Origin: Postechiella marina | GTDB lineage: Bacteria; Bacteroidota; Bacteroidia; Flavobacteriales; Flavobacteriaceae | Assembly (NCBI RefSeq): GCF_039538365.1 | Contig: NZ_BAABCA010000005.1 | Span: forward strand, 372,001-436,000 | DNA: 64,000 bases | Direction: 5' to 3' | Program-made: the position numbers and the translations under genes | Notes under the pieces: generated by a model | What the model was told of the DNA's origin: nothing | Seen by the model: only the letters and a program-made list of their open reading frames with translations | The model's database searches: none | Part shown: positions 16,985-26,246 of the stretch, one piece after another | Numbering within the stretch: the first letter of the stretch is position 1 | Layout of the letters: each line of letters starts with the position of its first letter

Positions 16985-18401
16985 TTTTGCTATTATTTAC
17001 AGATACTAACCACACACCTAATTCTTCCTGCATTTTTTTAGCCAATTTTGGTTCTTTTTTAATAATATTTTTTACTTCTGAAACATCATTTAATAGATCA
17101 TACAACTCGTACGTTTTACCATTGTCTTTTGTAATTAATTTATACTGATAGTTTACCCAAGATATTTGTTTCTTGTAACGAAATCCCATTGGTTTTTTTC
17201 TTTCTTTTTTAGGTTTTTTCAAAAAAGGCATTAAATCCACGCCATCCAAAGGACGATTACTAGGGTATTCTATATCTAAAACACTTAAAACTGTTGGTAA
17301 ATAATCACTGGTAAAAGCAGGGAAATCTACTCGTTTATTTCCTTTTAATTTTGCTGGCCAAACCACAAATGCAGGTGTTCTTAAACCGCCTTCATGCAAA
17401 CTTCGCTTTCTTCCTTTTAAATGCCCTGCGCTTCCTGGTGTACCATTTTCTGGGCCATTATCACTGCAAAACCAAATCATCGTATTTTCTGCTATTCCTT
17501 TTTCTTCCAAATTTTTCCACAACCTCCCTATTTGGTCATCTAGAGCTGTAATACAACCGTAATACAGTTTTTCTTTATTAGTCATTCCATAATATTTATT
17601 CTTATAATAATCACTTGTTACTACAGGTAAATGAGGTGTGTGAGGCCAAACTGTTGTAAAAAATGGTTTTTTATTCTTTACAGATTTTTCAATGAAAGGT
17701 AGTAACCTATCTATAATTACTTTAGTATCATCTCCATCTAAATTTTCAGTAGCTTTTTTTTCGTCTCCTACCCAATACGACGTGTTGTAATTTTTAGATT
17801 CTGTTCCTTTTTTTATGCTTGTCCAACCGTATTTTAATGATTCTTCTTCGTTATAAACTACAGGAGAAATCATTGGATCATAAGTTGGTACTTTTGATTC
17901 TGTACAAAAATACTCGTCGTAACCATGCATACTTGGTACACTATAGTGCTTAAAATGCTTTTCTTTGCCTCCTCTATTGGCATCTAGTTCTTTTTTTGTA
18001 TGAATACCCAAATGCCATTTACCAAAGTGTGCTGTAGCATAACCTTCTTTTTTTACTAATTCGGCAAGGGTTATCTCATCTGTTTTCATGTGTCCAGAGT
18101 TTGCATCGGGAATTTCAATTCTATAAGGATTTCTTCCAGTTACAACACTAGCTCGTGTTGGAGAACAAACCGCTGAAGCTGAATAAAACCGATCTAAAAT
18201 AACTCCCTTAGCAGCCAGCATATCTAAATTTGGAGTTTTTATCGTTTTATTCCCATTAAAACCAGCATCAAACCAGCCTTGATCATCTGTCATTATTAAA
18301 ATGATATTTGGTTTTTCTTGGGCCTTTAATTTGTTTATTAAAATCACTACCAACATAGGCAATAGTAGGTTTCTTGCTAAAGTTTTAATTTTATAATTCA
18401 T
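16968..18401 (-). CDS. S1 sulfatase (CSPTR)
   Basis: Exported sulfatase of about 477 residues; signal peptide ending INKLKAQ. The ATG at 18401 was chosen because it lies 1 bp after the stop of the upstream gene, and the TTG 12 nt earlier adds nothing to the signal peptide. From this start, D39-D40 (TDDQGWFD), motif C79-S-P-T-R83 and FCSDNGPENG are present. KGRKRSLHEGGLRTPAFVVWP is the usual substrate-side loop. It overlaps the next gene by 17 nt, giving a tightly coupled trio with 18403-19992 and 15512-16984. Confidence 0.92.
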   Translation of the reverse strand: MNYKIKTLARNLLLPMLVVILINKLKAQEKPNIILIMTDDQGWFDAGFNGNKTIKTPNLDMLAAKGVILDRFYSASAVCSPTRASVVTGRNPYRIEIPDANSGHMKTDEITLAELVKKEGYATAHFGKWHLGIHTKKELDANRGGKEKHFKHYSVPSMHGYDEYFCTESKVPTYDPMISPVVYNEEESLKYGWTSIKKGTESKNYNTSYWVGDEKKATENLDGDDTKVIIDRLLPFIEKSVKNKKPFFTTVWPHTPHLPVVTSDYYKNKYYGMTNKEKLYYGCITALDDQIGRLWKNLEEKGIAENTMIWFCSDNGPENGTPGSAGHLKGRKRSLHEGGLRTPAFVVWPAKLKGNKRVDFPAFTSDYLPTVLSVLDIEYPSNRPLDGVDLMPFLKKPKKERKKPMGFRYKKQISWVNYQYKLITKDNGKTYELYDLLNDVSEVKNIIKKEPKLAKKMQEELGVWLVSVNNSKNGNDY

Positions 18402-18402
18402 C

Positions 18403-19992
18403 TTATTTCTCAACTTTTTTATTGTTTTTTCTTTGCTTTCTTAATGCTATTTGGTGAGTTTCCTTATATTTTTCTCGCGTGTTGTTCATTGTATTAGCAT
18501 AATTAGCTGTTTTTCGTCTTAACTCACTTAATAAGTTGGTGCCTTCATACTGCTTAATAAGATTATGCATTTCCTTAGGGTCATCCTTCAAATTAAATAA
18601 CTGCTCAAAACCTGGTTGCTTATTTTTAAAGTTAATATCGGCTTCATTATACCCCCAAAATCCGCCACGATACATCCTAATGTATTTCCAATCTCCCATT
18701 CTAATACCCTCGCAAAAGGGATTATCACGTCCTGTAAAAAAATTTTCTAGAAAAAGTTCGTCTCTCCACCCTATATCTTCTCCATGTATTAAAGGTATTA
18801 AACTCTTTCCCTGCATAATTTCAGGAGATTTTATATTGGCATAATCTAAAATTGTAGAAGTTATATCTAGACTAGAAACAAGGTTAGTAATTGTTTGGCC
18901 TTTTTGACCTTCTAGCAAACGCGGATCGTAAATAAAACATGGTATTTTTGATGCCAAATCGTATAAGAGTGATTTTCCTCCCATGCCATATTCTCCCATT
19001 AGTAAACCATGATCACTAGCAAAAATAATGACTGTATTATCTGCTAATCCTTTTTCTTCCAGAGACTTCATCATATCACCAATAACCTTATCCATTCCAG
19101 ATATTTGTTGGTAATAACGTATATGATGCTCTTTACAAGAATCTACATTATAGTCGTAAATATACGTTTGTGTAGCACGCCCTTTTAATTGATCAATCAT
19201 ATGTAACGGAATGTATTTATACGGATTTGTTGCTGTTTCTTCGGGTATTTCAACATCTACATTTCTGTATAACGTGTCGTAAAACGGATGCCCTTCTAAT
19301 TTTTCGTTTTGATTGGCAGGTACTTTACATATTTGAGCATCCCAATTTTCTGGATGCATAGACATAATTTGACTTCCGTGAGGCACAGAAAAGCTTACAG
19401 ATAAACAAAAAGGCTTTCCTTTTGGAGCTTTTTCAAGAAATTGCTCGATACTTTCGCCCATTATTGGTGTAATAATTTCTTCTTTTGAATTGGAGTATGC
19501 TTTGCAGTTTTCTAATTCTTTAGGAAAAAACTTAGACCATCCATCGTGTGCTCTCCAATAATCGAATTTCTCTGAAGCATTACCTTTAAACGTATAATAT
19601 TCTACTCCAAATTTCCCTATAAATCCTGTATAGTAACCATTTTCGCGAAGTAATTCTGGGTAACTTTCTACCCATTGTGCCTCGGTTAAACTATAACTAG
19701 ATGTAAAACCAATACCATTTACACGCTCGTGCATGCCCGTAAAAAAAGCTGCTCTACTTGGCGAACAACAAGGTTCTGCAATGTAAGTATTAGAAAAGCG
19801 CACACCATTATTTATTAATTTATCTACATTTGGAGATTTTACTATAGGATGCCCCATAGCACCAAAAGTATTGTCTCGCTGATCGTCTGACAATAAAAAA
19901 ATAATGTTGGGTTTTACCTTTTTTTGCTGACCATATGAAAATAATGTACAAATGGTTAAACCTATAAATATCGTTTTTACTAAATTAGTCAT
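18403..19992 (-). CDS. S1 sulfatase (CCSPSR)
   Basis: Exported sulfatase of 529 residues with a signal peptide ending LFSYGQ. It has SDDQRD (D36-D37), motif C76-S-P-S-R80 preceded by a second Cys, and ASDHGLLMGEYG with the His-type metal ligand. The middle domain carries a long insertion (about residues 195-285) that is rich in Pro and aromatic residues. The basic C-terminal tail LRKQRKNNKKVEK is unusual for an exported enzyme. It lies 90 bp downstream of a GH29 gene in the same run. Confidence 0.92.
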   Translation of the reverse strand: MTNLVKTIFIGLTICTLFSYGQQKKVKPNIIFLLSDDQRDNTFGAMGHPIVKSPNVDKLINNGVRFSNTYIAEPCCSPSRAAFFTGMHERVNGIGFTSSYSLTEAQWVESYPELLRENGYYTGFIGKFGVEYYTFKGNASEKFDYWRAHDGWSKFFPKELENCKAYSNSKEEIITPIMGESIEQFLEKAPKGKPFCLSVSFSVPHGSQIMSMHPENWDAQICKVPANQNEKLEGHPFYDTLYRNVDVEIPEETATNPYKYIPLHMIDQLKGRATQTYIYDYNVDSCKEHHIRYYQQISGMDKVIGDMMKSLEEKGLADNTVIIFASDHGLLMGEYGMGGKSLLYDLASKIPCFIYDPRLLEGQKGQTITNLVSSLDITSTILDYANIKSPEIMQGKSLIPLIHGEDIGWRDELFLENFFTGRDNPFCEGIRMGDWKYIRMYRGGFWGYNEADINFKNKQPGFEQLFNLKDDPKEMHNLIKQYEGTNLLSELRRKTANYANTMNNTREKYKETHQIALRKQRKNNKKVEK

Positions 19993-20082
19993 CCTGCTTA
20001 ATTATTAGTGGTTTTCTATGCCACTAGCATTTATATTCTTTTGTTTTTAAACAAAAATTAATTTAACTTTTCGTTGCTGTTT

Positions 20083-21717
20083 TTAGTCTTTAAATGTTAT
20101 TTTAAAAGCAGTTGTATATTCTGAAACAACATATTTTGGCGCCTCTATTACTAACATATTATCCAGCTGTTTCCACTTTACTTTTTGCTTTACACCTACT
20201 TGTTTTACAGATTGAATTCTACTTGATAACTCAGGCTTTAACCCTAATGCTTTTATGTTTATTACACCTTTCGGTTTACCCAAAACAAAAGCAAAAAGAG
20301 TTCCATCTTTAGTTGTAAACCTAACATCATCTACACTTAATGGCTTAGCTTTTTTCTGCTTAATTTCACCATCGGCAGCCATTGTAGTTGTTGTGTTTTT
20401 TTCTTCTTTACCTTCTCCGTAAATATGCCAAGGTCTTGTATTATAAATGGCCTCTCCAAAAACATCAAACCAATGACCTAAGTCTTTTAAAAACTGAATT
20501 TCGTAAGCATCTAAAGATCCATCCGATTTAATTGGAATGCTTAATAACAAGTTTCCATTTTTACTTACAATATCTACCAAGTTCTTGATAACATAACCAA
20601 CACTTTTGTAATTTTGGTTCTTTCTATAATGCCAATCTCCAATACAATCGTCTGTTTGCCAAGGCACCAAATCTAACAAATTAGATTTTTTGCGTTCTAT
20701 ATCTAAAACAACCGATTTCCGTTTTACAGAATCCATATGTTTTGCATTAATAACACCTTCTAACTTTCCGTTATGCCATTTTTTATTCGAATTGTAAAAA
20801 TGAGAAGCCATACTTAATCCGTATTGCTCCAAAGGCAAACCATAATCATCAAAATAAAGAATATCTGGTTTGTATTTATCTACTAAATCTTTACACCTTA
20901 AAAACCATTTTAAGGCATAGCCATTGTCTTTTGGCGGTATAGTCTCAAACCAACTATCGTTAGTTTTAAACCAATTATCCATCTCTTCTTTTGTTTCAAA
21001 ACCTGCAGGTGGAGCAAAATGATTACCAGGGTATAATTCTTGCGGATCGTAACCTTCCCACCATTTACCTTTACCATCCTTTTTGGTTGCAAACCCATCG
21101 TAACGCACACCTTTCATTGGCCCATCTACATCATAAGCATAAGCACGTTGGTACCAATGCCATGCATGAGATGAGTGGTTACTTACACCAAACCTAAGAC
21201 CATGATTTATAGCTGCTTTTTTCCAACCGGCGATTAAATCTTTTTTTGGCCCCATATTTACACTATTCCATTCTTGGTATTTAGAATTGTACATATCGAA
21301 ATTATCATGATGGTTTGCCATCGCTATAAAATACTTAGCACCAGCTTTTTTATATAATTTAACTAAAGCTTCTGGATCCCATTTTTCTGCTTTCCATGTA
21401 TTAATAACATCTTTAAAACCAAACTCTGATGGATGACCATAATTTTTAAAGTGATAGTTATATGATTTACCAGCACGTAAATGCTTATCGTATTGCTCAT
21501 ACATTTTTTTAGCATACCAATCGCCATATTCTGGAGCACATTGTGGCCCATAGTGTGCAATAATTCCAAACTTAGCATCTCTAAACCAATCTGGACATTG
21601 ATAATTTTGTAAAGACTTATAACTGGGTTGAAAATCGCCTTTTTCTATTTCTATTTTTTCTTGAGCAGAAAAAACAAAACAAGACACCAAAAACATTATT
21701 AATATTGTATTCTTCAT
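20083..21717 (-). CDS. GH29 alpha-L-fucosidase/L-galactosidase-type enzyme 1
   Basis: Exported GH29-type enzyme of about 544 residues. The ATG at 21717 was chosen over one 48 nt upstream because it opens the signal peptide MKNTILIMFLVSCFVFSAQ. Features of the family are HYGPQ after the first strand, ANHHDNFDMYN (sugar-binding His136-His137) and DILYFDDYG with the likely nucleophile Asp290. GH29 enzymes retain configuration and release terminal alpha-L-fucose; some act on alpha-L-galactose, which agar-type glycans contain. It is the first gene of the 12.1-21.7 kb run with five sulfatases behind it. Confidence 0.88.
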   Translation of the reverse strand: MKNTILIMFLVSCFVFSAQEKIEIEKGDFQPSYKSLQNYQCPDWFRDAKFGIIAHYGPQCAPEYGDWYAKKMYEQYDKHLRAGKSYNYHFKNYGHPSEFGFKDVINTWKAEKWDPEALVKLYKKAGAKYFIAMANHHDNFDMYNSKYQEWNSVNMGPKKDLIAGWKKAAINHGLRFGVSNHSSHAWHWYQRAYAYDVDGPMKGVRYDGFATKKDGKGKWWEGYDPQELYPGNHFAPPAGFETKEEMDNWFKTNDSWFETIPPKDNGYALKWFLRCKDLVDKYKPDILYFDDYGLPLEQYGLSMASHFYNSNKKWHNGKLEGVINAKHMDSVKRKSVVLDIERKKSNLLDLVPWQTDDCIGDWHYRKNQNYKSVGYVIKNLVDIVSKNGNLLLSIPIKSDGSLDAYEIQFLKDLGHWFDVFGEAIYNTRPWHIYGEGKEEKNTTTTMAADGEIKQKKAKPLSVDDVRFTTKDGTLFAFVLGKPKGVINIKALGLKPELSSRIQSVKQVGVKQKVKWKQLDNMLVIEAPKYVVSEYTTAFKITFKD

Positions 21718-21831
21718 ATACCTATTTTCTAACATAATTTTAATGCTATACGCTATATAATTCACATACCATTATAATTTAGTTTAATATGAACCCAAAT
21801 ATTATATTTTTAATCTAAAAAACAGCCTTTT

Positions 21832-21853
21832 TAAACATAGCATAAACATAGCA
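21832..21853. promoter_or_regulatory. Perfect 11-bp tandem repeat in divergent promoter region
   Basis: TAACATAGCA-type unit TAAACATAGCA occurs twice in direct tandem (21832-21842, 21843-21853). An inverted pair AGCAAT (21850-21855) and ATTGCT (21865-21870) overlaps the second copy. It sits between the GH29 gene (-) and the TPR/LuxR regulator (+). An 11-bp period is one helical turn, so this is a good candidate operator for the adjacent regulator. No family consensus is claimed. Confidence 0.4.
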
Positions 21854-21951
21854 ATGACAATTTTATTGCTTTTTTTAACTTAGCATTATATAATATTATT
21901 TATATTTATATATCACAAAATCAACATTATACAATTACATCCAACCTATCA

Positions 21952-23550
21952 ATGTCATTTAACCTTATAAAAAGCATCTTTCAAGTTGGATGCTTCTTAC
22001 TAACTAACGTATTACTAGCACAACAAAGTTCTTCAGAAGTAAATTCTGCAATAAAAACAGATTCTATTCAGATTAAATTAAATACCGATTTAGAATATTT
22101 TACTAAAAAAAAGGATACACTAGAAATTGTAAATACCAGAATTAAACGAATAAAATATTACTCGAAAAAAGGCTTATATAGCAAAAGTTACGACGAAGTA
22201 TGGCAATCGCTCCATTTATTAGAGTCTCCTAAATTTTTAACTCAACGCATAGAAATACTTGATAGATTAATTTCTCTTTACATAATTTTTGAACAAAAAG
22301 ATAAAGCTTACAAAAATCTTGAAAAGTCTATAAATCTAGTTAAAAACAATAGTTTAAACGAAAAAGACAAGTCTAAGCTACTAGCCAGATTATATAACTT
22401 AGAAGCTTGGATAGAGATTAGACTGACTTCAAATTATGATAAAGCAGAAGCATTAGCGTTAAAAAGTATAGAAGCATACAAAAAAACAACAGCTATAATT
22501 CCTGACTATTCACAAATACAACTTGCTCATATTTATATAAAAAACGAAAAATTAAAAGAGGCTAAAAACATTCTCTTTAAGTTACAAAAGGATTACCCAT
22601 TACCACTAAAACCAATACATGCTCTGTTACACGAACGTATTGGCCAGTACTATGACGCAAAAAAAGAACGAGATTCTGCCATTTATTACTTTAAAACAAG
22701 TTTAGCAGCTATTGATAAATTTGAAAATCATCCTGATAAGAAATTACAAGTAGCAAAAAAGCTATCAGAAAATTATTTAGCTATAAAAAACTACAAACTA
22801 GCATATAAATACTTGCTATTAACCTCCAATATAAACGACAAAATTTTTAGCTTTAGCAAATCTCAAAATAAAGAGTTGTTTGAAATAAAAAACAAATACG
22901 AGTCTCAACTACAAGAAAACAAAGAAGCCATAAAATCTCAACAAATTAAAATTTTAGAAAATGAAAAGGTATTTTGGCGACTAAGAGTAATACTAATTGT
23001 CTTATTTTTATTTAGTGCGTTTGGCTTTGTATTTTTCTATTTTAATCGACGAAGCAGAATTAAAATTTTAAATCAAGATTTTATCAATCAAAGACAAAAA
23101 GATGAAATAGCAAAGCAAGATGAAATTTTAGAGTTAAAAAACAAAGAATTACTAACTTCTGCTTTGCAACTTTTAGAGCGCGACACATTGCAAGAAGACA
23201 TAAAAAAACAGCTTAATACCTTACATGTAAAAGGCGATAATATAGCTATAATAAAAGGTATAAAGAATGCCTTAAAAACAAGTACAACAGGAAAATGGAA
23301 AGAATTTCAAGCACATTTTACAAAAGTTAACGACTCCTTTTTTTCGTCTTTAAAAGTCCAGTATCCCCTACTTACTCCTACCGATTTAAAAATGTGTGCC
23401 TTTATTAAATTGGGTTTTTCTAGCAAAGACATGGCTCAAATTATGGGTATTACTGTTGAGGGTATTAACACATCTAGAAGCAGGTTAAGAAAGAAAATGA
23501 GTTTAGATAGAAAAGTAGTTCTTTCTGAATTTTTACAAAGTTTCTCGTAA
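21952..23550 (+). CDS. TPR transmembrane regulator with C-terminal LuxR-type HTH
   Basis: 532-residue regulator typical of Bacteroidota. An N-terminal signal sequence (ending VLLAQ) leads to about 300 residues of helical TPR-like repeats outside the membrane. One transmembrane helix follows (about 343-364, RVILIVLFLFSAFGFVFFYF), then a cytoplasmic coiled coil (about 370-410). The C-terminal HTH, about 470-520, reads LTPTDLKMCAFIKLGFSSKDM followed by AQIMGITVEGINTSRSRLRKK. It resembles the SusR-like and TPR-LuxR proteins that sense outer glycans or stress, and it is divergent from a GH29-sulfatase run that it may control. Ligand unknown. Confidence 0.8.
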   Translation: MSFNLIKSIFQVGCFLLTNVLLAQQSSSEVNSAIKTDSIQIKLNTDLEYFTKKKDTLEIVNTRIKRIKYYSKKGLYSKSYDEVWQSLHLLESPKFLTQRIEILDRLISLYIIFEQKDKAYKNLEKSINLVKNNSLNEKDKSKLLARLYNLEAWIEIRLTSNYDKAEALALKSIEAYKKTTAIIPDYSQIQLAHIYIKNEKLKEAKNILFKLQKDYPLPLKPIHALLHERIGQYYDAKKERDSAIYYFKTSLAAIDKFENHPDKKLQVAKKLSENYLAIKNYKLAYKYLLLTSNINDKIFSFSKSQNKELFEIKNKYESQLQENKEAIKSQQIKILENEKVFWRLRVILIVLFLFSAFGFVFFYFNRRSRIKILNQDFINQRQKDEIAKQDEILELKNKELLTSALQLLERDTLQEDIKKQLNTLHVKGDNIAIIKGIKNALKTSTTGKWKEFQAHFTKVNDSFFSSLKVQYPLLTPTDLKMCAFIKLGFSSKDMAQIMGITVEGINTSRSRLRKKMSLDRKVVLSEFLQSFS

Positions 23551-23559
23551 AGCAAAAAA

Positions 23560-23592
23560 AAGCGCTAGCAACATAATATGCTGTTAGCGCTT
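23560..23592. terminator. Bidirectional hairpin terminator
   Basis: AAGCGCTAGCA and TGCTGTTAGCGCTT form a strong, nearly perfect stem (23560-23592) between the convergent regulator and sulfatase genes. A run of seven or more A lies on the left and T-rich sequence on the right, so it can end transcription from both sides. Confidence 0.7.
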
Positions 23593-23614
23593 CTTACTTA
23601 TCTTTATTTAGTTT

Positions 23615-25084
23615 TTACTCTATTTCTAAAAGCTCCTTTTTCTTTGCTTTTTCTAATAACTCTTCATAAAGTGTTTTATACATTTGTAAGCGTTTTTTTT
23701 GATAGGCATTTGCTTGTAAAAATATGTTTCCCATATTTTCTTTATTCCAATCGTTCCATAGCTTAGCCAATTCTTTTCTTAATTTTGGAGATTTAGCTAT
23801 TATATCATTGTCCTCAAAAGGATCTTTTTCCATATTAAACAACTCACTTACTTTACTTTTATTACGCTTTAAATACTTTCCGTTTTCTGTTCTTACAGCC
23901 CAAGCAGCGCCATCTTGCATTCTCCAGTATAAAGCTTCGTGCGGAGAACCTTTCTTTTCTCCTTTTAAATATGGTATTAAATTAACACCTTCTAAAGCAT
24001 GTCCAGAGGTATCGCCATTACCCAAAGCCACTGCAGTAGCAGCAATATCTAATGCCGATACTAAACCATCAAACTCCCCTGTTTTTAAATTACCATTAGG
24101 CCAATGTACTAAAAAAGGCACATGAGATCCGCCTTCGTACATACTACCTTTTCCTTCTTTAAAGTTACCGTTACTAGCAAAATTTTCTCCTTTTTTTCTT
24201 GGCCCACCGTTATCCGACAAGAAGAAAATTAATGTATTGTCTAATTTACCAGATTTTTTAAGCGACTCTATAACAATACCAACACCCTGATCTAATTCAT
24301 CAACCATAGCAGCATATACTCTGCGTTTTTTATCTTTTATAAAATTGTATTTCTCTATAGTTTCTTTTGGAGCTTCTAATGGTAAATGTGGTGCGTTATA
24401 AGCTAAATACAAACAAAATGGTTTATCGCTAGTTGACACAAAATTAGCTGCATCTTTACTTAATGCTGTTGTTAAATACTCATTAAACTCACCAGCCTTA
24501 TTATTACGTGTTAATGGCCAGTAGCTTCCTTCATTAGCACTGTAATGTGGTTTACCGTTTTTAGGATTTATAAGATCCATGTGAGTCTTTACATTCTCTG
24601 GAAAATAAGAATGACCTCCAGAAAGAAATCCGTAAAAATAATCGAAACCTCGATTATTTGGATGAAACGTATCCGACCCTCCTAAATGCCATTTACCAAC
24701 AACACCTGTTTTATATCCCGACTTTTGTAAGCGATTCGCAAATGTTTGCTCTGTTAATGGTAAACCGTTATACATATCGTAAAAAGAATTTGTAAGGTTT
24801 ATTTCCATACCAAAACGCGCTTGATAGCGTCCTGTTATTAAACCCGCTCTAGATGGCCCACAATATGGATGCGTTACATAACCATTTTTTACAACTACAC
24901 CATTATTAGCAAGCTTATCTAAATTAGGCGTTTGTATGTCTTTAGAACCTGTAAAACCTAAATCTGCATACCCTAAATCATCTGCTAGAATTACCAGAAT
25001 ATTTGGTTTTTCGGTTTGTGCAATTATAGTTTGAATTGAAAACAACATAATCAATCCTAAAAAAGTAGTACTATATTTCTTCAT
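23615..25084 (-). CDS. S1 sulfatase (CGPSR)
   Basis: Exported sulfatase of 489 residues, signal peptide ending QTIIAQ. D35-D36 (LADDLGYAD), motif C75-G-P-S-R79 and FLSDNGGPRKKGEN are canonical. GHSYFPENVK and APHLPLEAPKE are typical of arylsulfatase-like glycan sulfatases. The C-terminus is very rich in Lys and Glu (LEKAKKKELLEIE). It is the last gene of the 23.6-32.6 kb run, directly behind the GH16 gene, so it may act on galactan pieces made by that enzyme. Confidence 0.93.
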   Translation of the reverse strand: MKKYSTTFLGLIMLFSIQTIIAQTEKPNILVILADDLGYADLGFTGSKDIQTPNLDKLANNGVVVKNGYVTHPYCGPSRAGLITGRYQARFGMEINLTNSFYDMYNGLPLTEQTFANRLQKSGYKTGVVGKWHLGGSDTFHPNNRGFDYFYGFLSGGHSYFPENVKTHMDLINPKNGKPHYSANEGSYWPLTRNNKAGEFNEYLTTALSKDAANFVSTSDKPFCLYLAYNAPHLPLEAPKETIEKYNFIKDKKRRVYAAMVDELDQGVGIVIESLKKSGKLDNTLIFFLSDNGGPRKKGENFASNGNFKEGKGSMYEGGSHVPFLVHWPNGNLKTGEFDGLVSALDIAATAVALGNGDTSGHALEGVNLIPYLKGEKKGSPHEALYWRMQDGAAWAVRTENGKYLKRNKSKVSELFNMEKDPFEDNDIIAKSPKLRKELAKLWNDWNKENMGNIFLQANAYQKKRLQMYKTLYEELLEKAKKKELLEIE

Positions 25085-25177
25085 ATTATATATATTAACT
25101 TTTCAAAATTGATAAAAAATGGTGTGACAAAAAACAACAAATGAACCAATGTACACTCCATTTGAGCTAAACATAGA

Positions 25178-26062
25178 TTAATTTACTAATTTCCATGAAC
25201 GTACCCAATTGTAAGTGGTTGTTCTATCTGCTTTACTACCAGACATACCTCCATCTGCAGGTACCGGGTTCCAGTCGTAAGTTTCTACAACCATTCTTAA
25301 ATGCATAGGAATATTAAAATCTGACGGTGGTGTTACTTTTTTAACCAATTTTCCGTCTAAGAAAAATAAAATCTCATCTTTACTTTTCCACCATACACCG
25401 TAAACATGAAAATCATCATAAACTTTACCTCCTGCATCAGCTCCACCTTTACTAGTTCCTTTTACATAATCGCATCCTTCAGGAATGTTTCTGCTATGGG
25501 TATTAGAATTCATTCTTTGGTCAAAATTTTTCATCCAAGCTGCATCGTTTACAATTTCGCCTACACATTCTTGAATATCTAATTCTGTTGTTCTTCTATC
25601 GCAACCCTTAACACCTTTATTTTCATTAATTAACCAAAATGTAGACGACATAAAAGTTTTGTTAGCTTTCATTTCGCATTCGTAATAACCATACTTCATA
25701 CCATTTCTAGAACCAACATAACCGCCTCCATGCGTAAATGTTTTTCCATTTTTAACAACATCTTTTTCCATTTTGGTGGTTGTAATTTCTAAAGCACCGT
25801 TTTTAACCTTTACATTTTCTGGAAGAAATAAACCCGGAGCTCTACCTTTCCATCCTTGTCCAGAACTTTGCCATTTGCTATTATTTAACGTTTTACCATT
25901 AAATTCATCTGACATATTTTTTACTAACTTCCACTTTGCTCCATTTGGTTTTGGATCTTCTCCTTTTTTAAACTGAGGTCCTTTTTGAGCAAAAGTTAAA
26001 CTAGCCAACATAAGAAAAGTTATAGCTAAAGATTTTTTGACTGTTTTTTTAAACATGCGCAT
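25178..26062 (-). CDS. GH16 endo-hydrolase, agarase/porphyranase-like
   Basis: Exported GH16 enzyme of 294 residues, signal peptide ending SLTFAQ. The family signature is ELDIQE: nucleophile E160, assisting D162 and acid/base E165. The N-terminal SDEFNGKTLNNSKW, the YVGSRNGMKYGYYECEMKA strand and WWKSKDEILFFLDGKLV are typical of GH16 enzymes cutting marine galactans (beta-agarases, porphyranases). It is the only clear endo-acting galactanase in the window. It has its own 184-bp leader, which suggests a separate promoter inside the sulfatase run. Agar versus porphyran specificity cannot be fixed by eye. Confidence 0.88.
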   Translation of the reverse strand: MRMFKKTVKKSLAITFLMLASLTFAQKGPQFKKGEDPKPNGAKWKLVKNMSDEFNGKTLNNSKWQSSGQGWKGRAPGLFLPENVKVKNGALEITTTKMEKDVVKNGKTFTHGGGYVGSRNGMKYGYYECEMKANKTFMSSTFWLINENKGVKGCDRRTTELDIQECVGEIVNDAAWMKNFDQRMNSNTHSRNIPEGCDYVKGTSKGGADAGGKVYDDFHVYGVWWKSKDEILFFLDGKLVKKVTPPSDFNIPMHLRMVVETYDWNPVPADGGMSGSKADRTTTYNWVRSWKLVN

Positions 26063-26246
26063 GAGTTGTATTTTTTAAGTTTGAAAATTAATATGAATAC
26101 AAATTAATATCTACTGTATAATAATAAAAACCTAAAAACCATTTGTACTTAATATAAATACAATATTGCTCTTATTAGCCAATAATTATAGGTTTTTGGA
26201 TTATTACAAAGCCCAATACTTAATAAAAAGCAACTATACTTTCACT